A stretch of DNA of 60,553 bases from Candidatus Magnetominusculus xianensis (lineage in GTDB: Bacteria; Nitrospirota; Thermodesulfovibrionia; Thermodesulfovibrionales; Magnetobacteriaceae), in NCBI GenBank assembly GCA_001541255.1, contig LNQR01000028.1, forward strand, positions 1-60,553, in the 5' to 3' direction. The translations under genes were made by a program, and so were the position numbers. Of the stretch, positions 26,453-35,003 are shown piece by piece; the first letter of the stretch is position 1; each line of letters starts with the position of its first letter. The notes under the pieces were generated by a model, which made no database searches, was not told the origin of the DNA, and was given only the letters and a program-made list of their open reading frames with translations.

Positions 26453-27070
26453 TTATTTATGGCTGCTTTTATCTTTTTCATTGGCTTTCTCATTGGCTTT
26501 GTCGTTGGCTTTATCATATTCTGGAATATATAACTTCTTTTCTTCGATTACTACCGGCACTGTACTCTTCACTTTCATAATTTCCAAAGGTTTGGCCGGA
26601 ACTGGCAGCGGTTTTATAGGCTTAAACTTTGGTGAATGAGGATTGTGGCAATTCACACATAGGTAGTATGTCTTATCACCATTCCAGTATCCTGTCCTTT
26701 TGCCGTGTATCCCTGTCTTCCAGTCTCTGTAGATATTCCCGTGGCATTGACCGCACATCTGGTATACTTTATCAAACGGGATTAAATCTCCGTTTGCAAG
26801 GTGAAGCATATCCCTGTTTGCAGAGTCATGGCAGTCCAGACACCAATTACCGCCATGTTTCAGTTGAATGTCTGGGTGAAACGCAAGCACACGCTTTTCT
26901 TTGTTAGGCGGCATAGATGCGTGACACGACGAACACGGGAAAATACCCTCAGTAAACGGCGGTTTTGTTGTCGTCAGCTTGGGTATATCTGTCTCTGCCG
27001 CTGCTAAACCTGGCAGGACATAAAACATAATGACCGCTAATATGACAGTTGCAAATAGCTTCTCTTTCAT
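26453..27070 (-). CDS. Periplasmic tetraheme cytochrome c (module 1)
   Basis: A 205-aa exported cytochrome. Residues 1-26 form a Sec signal peptide ending in LAAAE. Four CxxCH heme sites are present: CSSCH, CLDCH, CGQCH and CVNCH. CVNCHNPHSP is like the NapC/NirT- and DsrJ-associated cytochromes. The C-terminus is unusual: a low-complexity run of Asn, Asp, Lys, Glu and Ala (NDKANEKANEKDK). It heads the first [cytochrome/ferredoxin/NrfD] module. Confidence 0.85.
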   Translation of the reverse strand: MKEKLFATVILAVIMFYVLPGLAAAETDIPKLTTTKPPFTEGIFPCSSCHASMPPNKEKRVLAFHPDIQLKHGGNWCLDCHDSANRDMLHLANGDLIPFDKVYQMCGQCHGNIYRDWKTGIHGKRTGYWNGDKTYYLCVNCHNPHSPKFKPIKPLPVPAKPLEIMKVKSTVPVVIEEKKLYIPEYDKANDKANEKANEKDKSSHK

Positions 27071-27145
27071 ATTATCACTTACCCCTCACCTCTGTTAAAG
27101 TTATAATGGGGAATTCTACCATTTCTCTTTAGCATAGGGCAACAA

Positions 27146-28381
27146 CTAGTGTTTTGCATGGTCTTTACCGCTAAGAAGCCCCTCTGTGAATCCGCAATCT
27201 TCCTCGTTGAACACCTCGGTAAACACCGGAAGTACCTTGTTAAAGATAAACAGCAGAACAAGCGGCATAATCAACAGCACCGTTATCGGTATCGGGCCTT
27301 CTAAGAACGACTCCATATTGTGTGGTATTATTGGCATATCATATGTCAAAAACCCTGCTAAACTCTTCGACATTGACTGTCCGCCGATTACCACGTCCCA
27401 ACGCATCGTAAATACCCCTATTAGTACCAGCGTTGCCGATATAAACGCCCTGAGCATAGACAGCCGCGGTAACAGCAGCAGGATAAGGGGCAATATCATT
27501 CCTATGAGCCACTGGACTACTAGCATCTTAAAGGCAAACCTCTGAAACAACAGCTCGCTCATTATGCTCCAGAATTCCTCAGCCGTATAGGCATGAAATA
27601 TAATATCAATTCCCTCAAGGACAATTGCCGCTACCAAAAACCAAACCAACACCTTGCACATGCTCCTTATCGAGGCTCCGCAGATGAAGTTTCTTTTTAG
27701 AGACATGCCCACTATATATGTTACAATACATCCAGATACGCCGGAGATAATAGCCGACATCAAAAATATAAACGGCATAAGCGGCGTCTTCCAAAGAGGT
27801 ACCGTCTTGACCGAACCAAAGATAAAACCTACATAACCGTGAAGAAATGCCGCTGCCGGGATACCCACGGCTGCAAGGATTTTAATTATCTTATGGTCGG
27901 TTTGGAGCGCCTTTTCGCTTACGTCAAAACTGCCAAGCGTCATTGCGTTATATAAAAGCCCAAGAAGACCTTTTTTCTCCTTTGCCTGCTCCACAATATA
28001 CGGTCTGAAGACAAACCATATCTCAGCCAGCACTATGGCCATATATGTCAGGTAAACCACTGTAAAGGCTGCAATGGCTGAGTAAAAATGCGGCGTCAAA
28101 ATCATATTTATCGAATTGAACACTTGTGTCAGGTGCAACATCAGAGGAGAAGTAGCCATTAATAACAGGGCAAAGGAAAAAACCAGAGAAAACTTCGCTA
28201 CGGGCTTTAACTCCTCTTTCCCAAATACGTGATACATACTCGATAACACAAACGCCCCCGCCACAAGCCCCGTTATATATGGATATACCACAATGTGTAT
28301 CGTCCAGTAAATATACTCGTTCGGATATGTAAACCCTTCTTTTATAGTCCATAACGCCCCGTGGGCTAAGTGCTCTTCCAT
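27146..28381 (-). CDS. NrfD/PsrC-type quinone-interacting membrane protein (module 2)
   Basis: A 411-aa polytopic membrane protein, paralogous in type to the one at 24292. The start GAGGTGAAATAATG is well placed. It begins with a short cytoplasmic segment and IYWTIHIVVYPYITGLVAGAFVLSS, a first helix typical of NrfD proteins. Its partners are the ferredoxin at 28422 and the tetraheme cytochrome at 29212. It and module 1 differ strongly in sequence, so the duplication is old or the modules were acquired separately. Confidence 0.85.
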   Translation of the reverse strand: MEEHLAHGALWTIKEGFTYPNEYIYWTIHIVVYPYITGLVAGAFVLSSMYHVFGKEELKPVAKFSLVFSFALLLMATSPLMLHLTQVFNSINMILTPHFYSAIAAFTVVYLTYMAIVLAEIWFVFRPYIVEQAKEKKGLLGLLYNAMTLGSFDVSEKALQTDHKIIKILAAVGIPAAAFLHGYVGFIFGSVKTVPLWKTPLMPFIFLMSAIISGVSGCIVTYIVGMSLKRNFICGASIRSMCKVLVWFLVAAIVLEGIDIIFHAYTAEEFWSIMSELLFQRFAFKMLVVQWLIGMILPLILLLLPRLSMLRAFISATLVLIGVFTMRWDVVIGGQSMSKSLAGFLTYDMPIIPHNMESFLEGPIPITVLLIMPLVLLFIFNKVLPVFTEVFNEEDCGFTEGLLSGKDHAKH

Positions 28382-28421
28382 TATTTCACCTCATACATTA
28401 TTTTTAATTCCATTCCGCCGG

Positions 28422-29198
28422 TCAACGCACTATTGCGTCTAAACCGATGTAAAACACCTGTGGTTCGTTACCGTATTCAGGTTTTAACACAGAGACCCGC
28501 TCCGTGCTGATGATCTTAGCTACTTCGCTGTTCGGGTCGTTAAGCATCCCGATTTTTCTGGCCCCAAAGGCACAGGCGTCCATGCAGGCCGTATTCAGTC
28601 CTTTTGTTATCCTGTGGTAACAGAATGTACACTTGTCGGCGGTGTTCGTGACCGGGCTGAAAAAACGGGCAAGATATGGACAGTTATTTATACAGTAGCC
28701 GCAGCCAATGCACCATCCCTTGTCAACCAGCACTACGCCGTCGCTGGTCTTATACGTAGCCCCTACGGGGCACACCTGAACGCACGATGGTTTTTCGCAT
28801 TGATTGCAGAGTTTGGGGACAAAGATACCCTTGGCTACCTCGGCTTCATTGATTTCCTTGCCCTGCGGGTCATTTTTTATGTAGCCGTTTCTGGCCCCAT
28901 GGGGCGAGTCAATTAAAACATCACCGTTTTTAAGCTGTACATATCTCTCTACCCATGTCCTTTGAACATCGATATTGAAAGGGATTTCGTTTTCCAGCTT
29001 ACAGGCCTTAACGCACATGCCGCAGCCCACGCACTTAGTTGTATCAACGACGAAGGCCCAACGTTTGTGTTCACTGTACGGGCGAATAAGCGAGGCCGCT
29101 GCCTCCGGTTTTAGTATCTCCAGGGCGCTCAGCGGGATAACAGTGCCGCAAACGGCTAAAAGGCCCATCTTTAAAAGTTCCCTTCTCGATAGACTCAT
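28422..29198 (-). CDS. Tat-exported four-cluster ferredoxin subunit (module 2)
   Basis: A 258-aa protein with the twin-arginine signal SRRELLKMGL and four cysteine groups (CVGCGMCVKAC, CNQCEKPSCVQVC, CIGCGYCINNC, CTFC with CMDAC). I chose ATG 29198 because AAGGAGA precedes it and the Tat motif follows at once; the upstream ATG at 29264 lies within the end of the cytochrome gene. It is the electron-transfer subunit between the NrfD protein at 27146 and the cytochrome at 29212. Confidence 0.87.
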   Translation of the reverse strand: MSLSRRELLKMGLLAVCGTVIPLSALEILKPEAAASLIRPYSEHKRWAFVVDTTKCVGCGMCVKACKLENEIPFNIDVQRTWVERYVQLKNGDVLIDSPHGARNGYIKNDPQGKEINEAEVAKGIFVPKLCNQCEKPSCVQVCPVGATYKTSDGVVLVDKGWCIGCGYCINNCPYLARFFSPVTNTADKCTFCYHRITKGLNTACMDACAFGARKIGMLNDPNSEVAKIISTERVSVLKPEYGNEPQVFYIGLDAIVR

Positions 29199-29211
29199 TA
29201 CATATTCTCCT

Positions 29212-29736
29212 TTATTTAGCGGCGGTCTTAAAACCGGCTGAATGAACATCATGGCACATGGCACACTCTATGCCGGGGTTGTGCTTTGTCGGATCGATTT
29301 GCTTAAACTTTTCAGTACCTTTTGACGAGGTGTAAGTCTTCGGCCTGTATGAAAGCTCGGCATGGCAACGCTTACACAGCTCACGCGAACGGTCAATGCC
29401 TATGTTGAGCAGATAGCCAAAATCCTCTTTCAGGTTAATCGGATGGCTTTTCTTTGCTGGCTCGTACATGACGTGGCAGTTTTCGCACTGAATGTTTTGA
29501 TGTCCTGAATCCTTCATCTTCTCGATATGATTAGGGTGACACTGCCCACAGAAGTCCCTTCCTCTGTGTTTGACTGTAAAATCTTTGCTGACCTGTTCAG
29601 CGCTCAAACGGTGCCATTGGTACTTGTAATCACCGTCTTTAGCGGTGAAATCAGATGGTACCAATATCACCCGCATTACGACAATAGCTGCAACAACAGC
29701 TAACACAACGAACACTGGTCTCCAAGCATGGCTCAT
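29212..29736 (-). CDS. Membrane-anchored tetraheme cytochrome c (module 2)
   Basis: A 174-aa cytochrome with an N-terminal hydrophobic segment (about 7-27) that lacks an obvious cleavage site and so may be a membrane anchor. Heme sites are CGQCH, CENCH, CKRCH and CAMCH; CAMCHDVHSAG near the end resembles cytochrome c7/NrfH-like domains. It is the first gene of the second module and probably of the whole six-gene electron-transfer run ending at 24292. The 185 bp upstream (29737-29921) hold no gene I can support. Confidence 0.84.
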   Translation of the reverse strand: MSHAWRPVFVVLAVVAAIVVMRVILVPSDFTAKDGDYKYQWHRLSAEQVSKDFTVKHRGRDFCGQCHPNHIEKMKDSGHQNIQCENCHVMYEPAKKSHPINLKEDFGYLLNIGIDRSRELCKRCHAELSYRPKTYTSSKGTEKFKQIDPTKHNPGIECAMCHDVHSAGFKTAAK

Positions 29737-29921
29737 TTCATCGCACCTTCTTTCTCATAATATAGTTCATACTGTAAATTTACTGGGCTATTATAAACCT
29801 TGCCCTATGCGATGTCAATGACTTTTTAAACGAAACTTCAAAAAAAATAATTGTAGTGGGTGGCTGTTTGGCAATAGGGGGTGGATAGCGAACACGGCTA
29901 TGGCATCGGTTGAGTTAGGCT

Positions 29922-30353
29922 TTATTCGTCAGCGGCTAAGTCACTTGATGTTAACTGGCGGTAGCCGTCATTGCTGTCATTGCAGCAAATGTGGAATTCT
30001 TCGATTTTTTTATTTACTATGATATCTCTTGCTTCATTCTTGGTAACTCCAACTATATTGTGATGGCAATCATCGCCCATCTCGTTCGTTTTTTGATTAT
30101 ATCTTAACTCACGTTTTAATTCACTATTCAATTTTTGGTTATCTATGATAAAAAAAATGGGGGGAGCGCTATAAATACTTATTGCGCAATGCTTCCGAAT
30201 ATGTCCACATATGGTGTTGCCTTTTTCATCAATGCATTCTAAGTTTATGACTGAGATTCCAGAACCATCGCTGGAGTTCTTAAAAGCCAAACTAGTGAAT
30301 CGCCCTTTTTTTGCATCATAATGTCTTTTGTGGATAGTCCTGATGAATTGCAA
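29922..30353 (-). CDS. Hypothetical protein, overlaps upstream gene by 109 bp
   Basis: A 143-aa soluble protein that I do not recognise. It is basic at the N-terminus (RTIHKRHYDAKKGRF) and has a Cys/His-containing centre (CIDEKGNTICGHIRKHC). The annotated start puts 109 bp inside the preceding gene in another reading frame, which is long for translational coupling. Either it begins further downstream at a non-ATG codon, or the two frames are remnants of a single gene broken by a frameshift. Codon use is AT-rich, as in its two neighbours. Confidence 0.5.
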   Translation of the reverse strand: MQFIRTIHKRHYDAKKGRFTSLAFKNSSDGSGISVINLECIDEKGNTICGHIRKHCAISIYSAPPIFFIIDNQKLNSELKRELRYNQKTNEMGDDCHHNIVGVTKNEARDIIVNKKIEEFHICCNDSNDGYRQLTSSDLAADE

Positions 30354-30739
30354 AGCATCCTCCCAAATAGCCTTACCTCATTTAGAGCCTCTTCAATATT
30401 AATATCTTCTTTATAATCCACTACAACATCTCTCAACTCGTAAACATACGTGATTTTATCATCTGCTTCAATCATAAACTCTAAATAATGGTCATTGTGA
30501 TAGATACAAAACTGAACCTCTCCGTATAACCCTGGAAAGGCATCCGTTTCAGTAAACCCATAGCTCAACGCTGCATTGTTTATCTTTATAGCATTACGGA
30601 TTACCTTATCGTCGATTGGCCCGCCTTCTCCATAATGCCATCCTTTCTCAATTTTGCCGAAACCGGCGATTTTTGCCTCGGTAAAATTGGAATAGCTCCT
30701 CAACGTCATCAGACATTCATATTTAGGTATTTTAGTCAT
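30245..30739 (-). CDS. Hypothetical protein, middle gene of three-gene unknown operon
   Basis: A 164-aa soluble protein beginning MTKIPKYECLMTLRSYSNFTEAKIAGFGKIEKG-like, with no family I can name. The central part (YGEVQFCIYHNDHYLEFMIE) reads as alternating beta strands. Its start overlaps the end of the 99-aa gene by 8 bp. The last 36 residues (from LCNSSGLS on) overlap the next gene and look less protein-like, so a frameshift here is possible. Confidence 0.6.
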   Translation of the reverse strand: MTKIPKYECLMTLRSYSNFTEAKIAGFGKIEKGWHYGEGGPIDDKVIRNAIKINNAALSYGFTETDAFPGLYGEVQFCIYHNDHYLEFMIEADDKITYVYELRDVVVDYKEDINIEEALNEVRLFGRMLCNSSGLSTKDIMMQKKGDSLVWLLRTPAMVLESQS

Positions 30740-31031
30740 TTGAGTATGCCTTTCCTATTTCTTCCATAGTCTTTATATCAATGTTTGTTTTTTCTTCTAA
30801 ATTCTTAATGCACTCAGCTATTTGTATAGATAAAGTTTTCGCAGTTGTGAATGAGGCGTTGACAATAGCAACAGGCGCACCATTTCTCTCAATGGTAATT
30901 AATAAATCTGAGGAGCTTAGAGTCACTACGGCATTATTAAAATAAAACTGCGGTACACCGGCCTTAATAGCATCTTCGTGTGACCAACATGTCCTTACCA
31001 ACCCCCCTGAATTCTTTTCCTCCTCTGCCAT
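30732..31031 (-). CDS. Hypothetical protein, first gene of three-gene unknown operon
   Basis: A 99-aa protein without membrane segments or recognised motif. It has a beta-rich centre (VVTLSSSDLLITIERNGAPVAIVNASFTTAK) and a helical C-terminus (IQIAECIKNLEEKTNIDIKTMEEIG). The pattern of an N-terminal sandwich and C-terminal helix would suit a small binding or regulatory protein. It is followed by an 8-bp overlap with the next gene. A GGAGG lies before the ATG. Confidence 0.6.
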   Translation of the reverse strand: MAEEEKNSGGLVRTCWSHEDAIKAGVPQFYFNNAVVTLSSSDLLITIERNGAPVAIVNASFTTAKTLSIQIAECIKNLEEKTNIDIKTMEEIGKAYSND

Positions 31032-31129
31032 GCAAAACCTCCAAACCTACTGACTATACTAGTCAATACTAACGTGATTTTACGCTGAATGTCAAGGAGT
31101 GTTTCTTTCTTTTCATATCAACACCATGC

Positions 31130-32287
31130 CTAAATCCGACTATCCTTCCTGAAAATCATCGCACACATACCTGCAAACACCGTACTTACTATAAATGGAA
31201 AAAACTGTACATATACCCCATATCGGGTAAAAAGCAAATCTATCGTTAATTTTACTATTACCAATGTTAGTAAGGTCGCTGGTATGGAGATTTTCATTCT
31301 TGTGTAATAAAATGGTATAAACACTACTATCGCCACAAAAAATACACCCAACGATTGGTACTTCTGTCTGAGCGGTGAAATGAACCGCTTATTTATTATC
31401 GTATGTATGATATTTGCGTGAACTACGACGCCCGGGGTGTTTCTTGATAAAGGGGTTCGATGACTATCTTCCATAGAATCGGCAGTCACCCCTATGAGAA
31501 CAATCTTATCTTTAAAAACCGCCGGATTCATATCTGGTACTTTTTCAAACGGCACGGGATTAAACACCTCAAGGCCGCCAACGTAATTGATATACATATA
31601 CCGCTTATGACAATTCTCTGTGAAGGTTGGAATAGATACGTTGCCTATACTTGCAATGTCATCATCATCTTCGAATGGATATGATTTATAAATAGCGTTG
31701 AAATATTTACTTAGGACAACTATTGGAAGTGGATAATAGATCGTCAGGTCGTTATCGAAGTGTGGGGTTAATAAAAGTTTAGTTATGCCCCCATAAGTCG
31801 AGTTATCAACGATTCCCTGCACATTCCCAAGTGCAATCATTTTGTTTCCATTAAAATAGCCCTCTGATGTGATATTGTCAATATTTAAGAGAAAGTTTTC
31901 TGGTTCATTTTTGTAAATGCCCAATACGATATTGCCGTTAGCATCATTTAGCATATTGATAAAGCACAGATCGTCTTTGATATCCCTTATGCCGTCAAAA
32001 AATATATCAACGCCAATTGCTTTTGGGCCTCCTTCGAGAATTTTTGCAAATACTTTGGCAAACATAGAGCGTTTATACTGTAGCCTTCCATTTTTATACA
32101 TCGTTTCATTGTCGATGGTTACAATTGTAATATTGTCTATTTTGTCACTTTTTGTGGGAAATTGTTTGCTGTAAAAATAATCATCGGCAACAGGGAGTTT
32201 GTGCGCGGTGAGAAACCCTATGTCGGTTCCCATATATGCCGACAATAGTATAAGCATCAGCAATCGAAAATATTTCTTTGAAGTCAT
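31130..32287 (-). CDS. CHASE2-domain membrane protein without output domain
   Basis: A 385-aa protein with an N-terminal membrane segment (about 6-28) and a CHASE2 extracytoplasmic sensor: VTIDNETMYKNGRLQYKRSMFAKV, GGPKAIGVDIFFDG, and later FKDKIVLIGVTADSMEDSHRTP and NTPGVVVHANIIHTI. Three C-terminal membrane helices (about 305-380) follow. CHASE2 proteins normally carry a cyclase, kinase or GGDEF domain after these helices; here the protein ends at KDSRI, so no signal output is encoded. It may be a truncated receptor or work through a separate partner. Confidence 0.82.
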   Translation of the reverse strand: MTSKKYFRLLMLILLSAYMGTDIGFLTAHKLPVADDYFYSKQFPTKSDKIDNITIVTIDNETMYKNGRLQYKRSMFAKVFAKILEGGPKAIGVDIFFDGIRDIKDDLCFINMLNDANGNIVLGIYKNEPENFLLNIDNITSEGYFNGNKMIALGNVQGIVDNSTYGGITKLLLTPHFDNDLTIYYPLPIVVLSKYFNAIYKSYPFEDDDDIASIGNVSIPTFTENCHKRYMYINYVGGLEVFNPVPFEKVPDMNPAVFKDKIVLIGVTADSMEDSHRTPLSRNTPGVVVHANIIHTIINKRFISPLRQKYQSLGVFFVAIVVFIPFYYTRMKISIPATLLTLVIVKLTIDLLFTRYGVYVQFFPFIVSTVFAGMCAMIFRKDSRI

Positions 32288-32346
32288 TCCCGGACAAACA
32301 AAAACCTTGCTCTGTATCCATGCCAGTTAGATACCGGCACATCCCA

Positions 32347-32457
32347 TCAATAAGGCATAATTAGTGCTACGAAAAGTAAATAAAATACAAAAAATAATAC
32401 AAGTATTGCTAAAAAGATAATATCTTTTATGAAGATACTCATCTTTTTTCTGCTCAT
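32347..32457 (-). CDS. Possible 36-aa single-span membrane peptide
   Basis: A short ORF begins at ATG 32457 and ends with TGA (32347-32349). It encodes a basic start (MSRKKMSIFIKD) followed by about 20 hydrophobic residues (IIFLAILVLFFVFYLLFVAL). A G-rich stretch 10 bases upstream could serve as ribosome-binding site. It lies in the AT-rich gap between the CHASE2 gene and the 102-aa gene. The region is low-complexity, so it could be chance. Confidence 0.35.
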   Translation of the reverse strand: MSRKKMSIFIKDIIFLAILVLFFVFYLLFVALIMPY

Positions 32458-32528
32458 ACACCAGTACCCCCCTTCATATAAATCATCATACAATACTTTT
32501 GTTATAGTAGCATACTTAGTACCATCTT

Positions 32529-32837
32529 TTATAGGTCATCATCTTGAAAAAATTTATTATCAAGCAGCGATTTCCTTTTCTTAAGCCTCTTTTTGAACTC
32601 AGAACAACCAAACACCTTTAATTTAAGAAATGACTGTTGAGGTACTTCAACAAAAAAATCCTTTAAAAGCTCCTGTTGACCGTCTACATTCTTCCAACAG
32701 ATATCTGCCATGCCGCCATTAATACAAGTAACATAACAATAAACATTGTCCCAGTCTGAATCAGACTTTTCACCAAATAGATCGCTGCAAGTTCTCTCTG
32801 AAGCTATAAGTGAGCACAACTGCTTTAAAGTACCCAT
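32529..32837 (-). CDS. Hypothetical protein downstream of phage-like block
   Basis: A 102-aa soluble protein of unknown function with a Cys-containing N-terminus (LCSLIASERTCSDLFG) and a basic Lys/Arg segment (KRLKKRKSLL). The ATG has a clear ribosome-binding site (AAGGGGG, 9 bases upstream). It begins 31 bp after the stop of the 689-aa phage-type gene and may be the last gene of that transcript. Confidence 0.6.
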   Translation of the reverse strand: MGTLKQLCSLIASERTCSDLFGEKSDSDWDNVYCYVTCINGGMADICWKNVDGQQELLKDFFVEVPQQSFLKLKVFGCSEFKKRLKKRKSLLDNKFFQDDDL

Positions 32838-32868
32838 GTTATTATCCCCCTTATATTTATTTTATAAA

Positions 32869-34938
32869 CTACACCTTACGGCTTAACGCAGCTACCTCCG
32901 GCTCAAATGACTCTATCTCAATTGGCGCACCGGCGGTGTTTTCTATTGCAAATTGCCAGTATCTGCCCCTCATGCCTTTGCCTAGTTTTATTCGTCTGGG
33001 GGCAGTGCGCTCAGACCTTGCTGCCTCTTTGAACTCCGGCAGATAGACGTTTTCTGCGCCATTGTCTGTTATGGCCTTAAAAACAAACGGTGACGGGGTT
33101 CTTACAACAGCGTTGGCCGCAGGTACCCGCTTCACTGCCGATTCATCATTCTTGTCTTTGGGGCCTTTCAACTCTGTTTTCGACGTTTTTATCGAACAGC
33201 TTATGGGTACGCCGTCATCGGTGTCTGCCCCAAGTATGTATATCCCGCTGTCTCCTTCTGCGAAATACTCTGCCCCCCATTGGCAAAAACCGTTAAATTC
33301 ATACGATGTATACTCTGTAAGCGCCCCAGTGTTTATGTTTAATACGATGACCTGGGTTCTGGCGCTTTCAGAGATGCTCATCAGGGAATCGATTACAAAG
33401 ACCGGGACAGCAACCGATGCGTTACCCTTGTACTCGCCATATCCCGATGTTGACACGATAAATGCTTTCATTGCCGCTGCCGCTGCGCACACCCCTCCCG
33501 CATATGCATTGACATACGGCAGAGACGGCATCTTCATGGCTGACAGTGTCACATCGCATTTACAACCACCACCGGTAAGCACCCCGGCAGAGACCTTAAC
33601 AACCGGAAACCCAGCACTGCCGTGAATTATAGGGAGATTATAGACAAGCGTATCTATCTGAAAGCGCGGCAGTTTCAGTGGTCGTGTGTCGGCTGTCCTG
33701 CCGGTTAAATATTCAATGTCAGTCTGAAAGCATGGCAGCTCAAGCGTACCCTTTGCCGCCGTCTGTGAATTAACTGTAAACGCTGGAAACACAGCTTTTC
33801 CCGCCCCCCACGTGCCAACTACTACGCCGCCATTGCTGAACATCGATAACCCGTAGAGCACCCCGTATGACACATTAGTGCTGACAACGCTGCCGTCTAT
33901 TGTAAGTACGGACAAATCTAACGCGGCATTGGCCACAGCCGCAAAGTCAGCGTTTAATTTAATCATCGGCAGTGCATTATTGCAGAAGTTCCCTGACTGT
34001 GTGACTGCCCCGGAGGTAATAAGGTGTGGCAGCGTGATTGTCCCCGCAGTTGATTGTATGACTTCGCTGAGTGCCGAAGAGGTGGAGCCTGAGTTGTTAG
34101 AGTCTCCGCCGTAGACCGCCGTTATAGAGTGAGTGCCTGCTGAAAGTGATGACGTTGAGTATGTGGCCTCGTAACTGCCATCGAGACTATCTGTTCCAAG
34201 TGTGGTCGCACCGTCCTTAAACGTAACAGTGCCGGTTGGCGATGAGCCGGTAACGGTTGCCGTAAATGTTACGTTGACCCCTGCCATTGCCGGATTCATA
34301 TCAGAGACAAGGGCAGTTGTAGTTGCCCCAGCGTCCGTATATGTGCCATTAAAATATGTGAATTGAACGTATACACCAGCATGACCAGAACTCCCATATC
34401 CAAACAGGCCAACGTAAACTGTTGATGAAAAATCATTTCTTGTCCACTGAGCGTCTTGTGTCCACGAGCTGCCATTAGAACTATGATATAGCGTAAAGAC
34501 ATTCCCTGTACGATTTATTCGTAAGTATTGGCCTGATGACCCTGATCCTGAATTTGTTACAGCGTCATTTGTTTGGTTAAACCATGACAGGTTTGAGTTT
34601 GCATCTTCACGAATATCAATAGAGTCCTTATGCCCAGGATGTATGGTTTCATCCTTAACCATTAAGCCGCCATACGCCCATGAAAGACATGACTGTACTC
34701 TTGTGTTTACATCGAAATCACCAGTTAGTTTTCTATACGCAAACGGATGGTTCGCTTCCGTGTATACTTGGCTTGGGAATGTCATCTGGAGACAGTTTGG
34801 CGTTCCACTTCCAGAGGTATTGTTTATATCAAAGACCGTTGTGCCAGACGTATTTTCAGCAAACCATCCGTACTGTTTAGCCCCATCCCCGCCGCTTAGT
34901 AGATTCTGTTGTGTACCCGTTCCGAACTGATCACCCAT
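32869..34938 (-). CDS. Phage tail/baseplate-like protein with Ig-like domain
   Basis: A 689-aa protein of the phage-like block. The first 200 residues resemble a concanavalin/LamG-like beta-sandwich (YLRINRTGNVFTLYHSSNGSSW, DUF1349-like). Residues about 210-295 are a bacterial Ig-like repeat (GVNVTFTATVTGSSPTGTVTFKDG, LSAGTHSITAVYGGDSN). The remaining 390 residues are Ala/Ser/Val-rich and beta-structured with no named domain. Start GGAGAG-N7-ATG is good. Such proteins usually bind host surface glycans at the virion tail; this is inference from domains and position. Confidence 0.6.
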   Translation of the reverse strand: MGDQFGTGTQQNLLSGGDGAKQYGWFAENTSGTTVFDINNTSGSGTPNCLQMTFPSQVYTEANHPFAYRKLTGDFDVNTRVQSCLSWAYGGLMVKDETIHPGHKDSIDIREDANSNLSWFNQTNDAVTNSGSGSSGQYLRINRTGNVFTLYHSSNGSSWTQDAQWTRNDFSSTVYVGLFGYGSSGHAGVYVQFTYFNGTYTDAGATTTALVSDMNPAMAGVNVTFTATVTGSSPTGTVTFKDGATTLGTDSLDGSYEATYSTSSLSAGTHSITAVYGGDSNNSGSTSSALSEVIQSTAGTITLPHLITSGAVTQSGNFCNNALPMIKLNADFAAVANAALDLSVLTIDGSVVSTNVSYGVLYGLSMFSNGGVVVGTWGAGKAVFPAFTVNSQTAAKGTLELPCFQTDIEYLTGRTADTRPLKLPRFQIDTLVYNLPIIHGSAGFPVVKVSAGVLTGGGCKCDVTLSAMKMPSLPYVNAYAGGVCAAAAAMKAFIVSTSGYGEYKGNASVAVPVFVIDSLMSISESARTQVIVLNINTGALTEYTSYEFNGFCQWGAEYFAEGDSGIYILGADTDDGVPISCSIKTSKTELKGPKDKNDESAVKRVPAANAVVRTPSPFVFKAITDNGAENVYLPEFKEAARSERTAPRRIKLGKGMRGRYWQFAIENTAGAPIEIESFEPEVAALSRKV

Positions 34939-34967
34939 TTTTTTCTCTCCTTAATGTTCGTTAATTA

Positions 34968-34987
34968 AGGGGGGCGTATGCCCCCCT
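34968..34987. other. Hairpin between fibre genes
   Basis: AGGGGGGC / GCCCCCCT, an 8-bp perfect stem with a 4-base loop, fills the gap between the 293-aa and 689-aa genes. There is no T-run on the minus strand. Confidence 0.6.
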
Positions 34988-35003
34988 AATTTACAGGTGT
35001 GTG

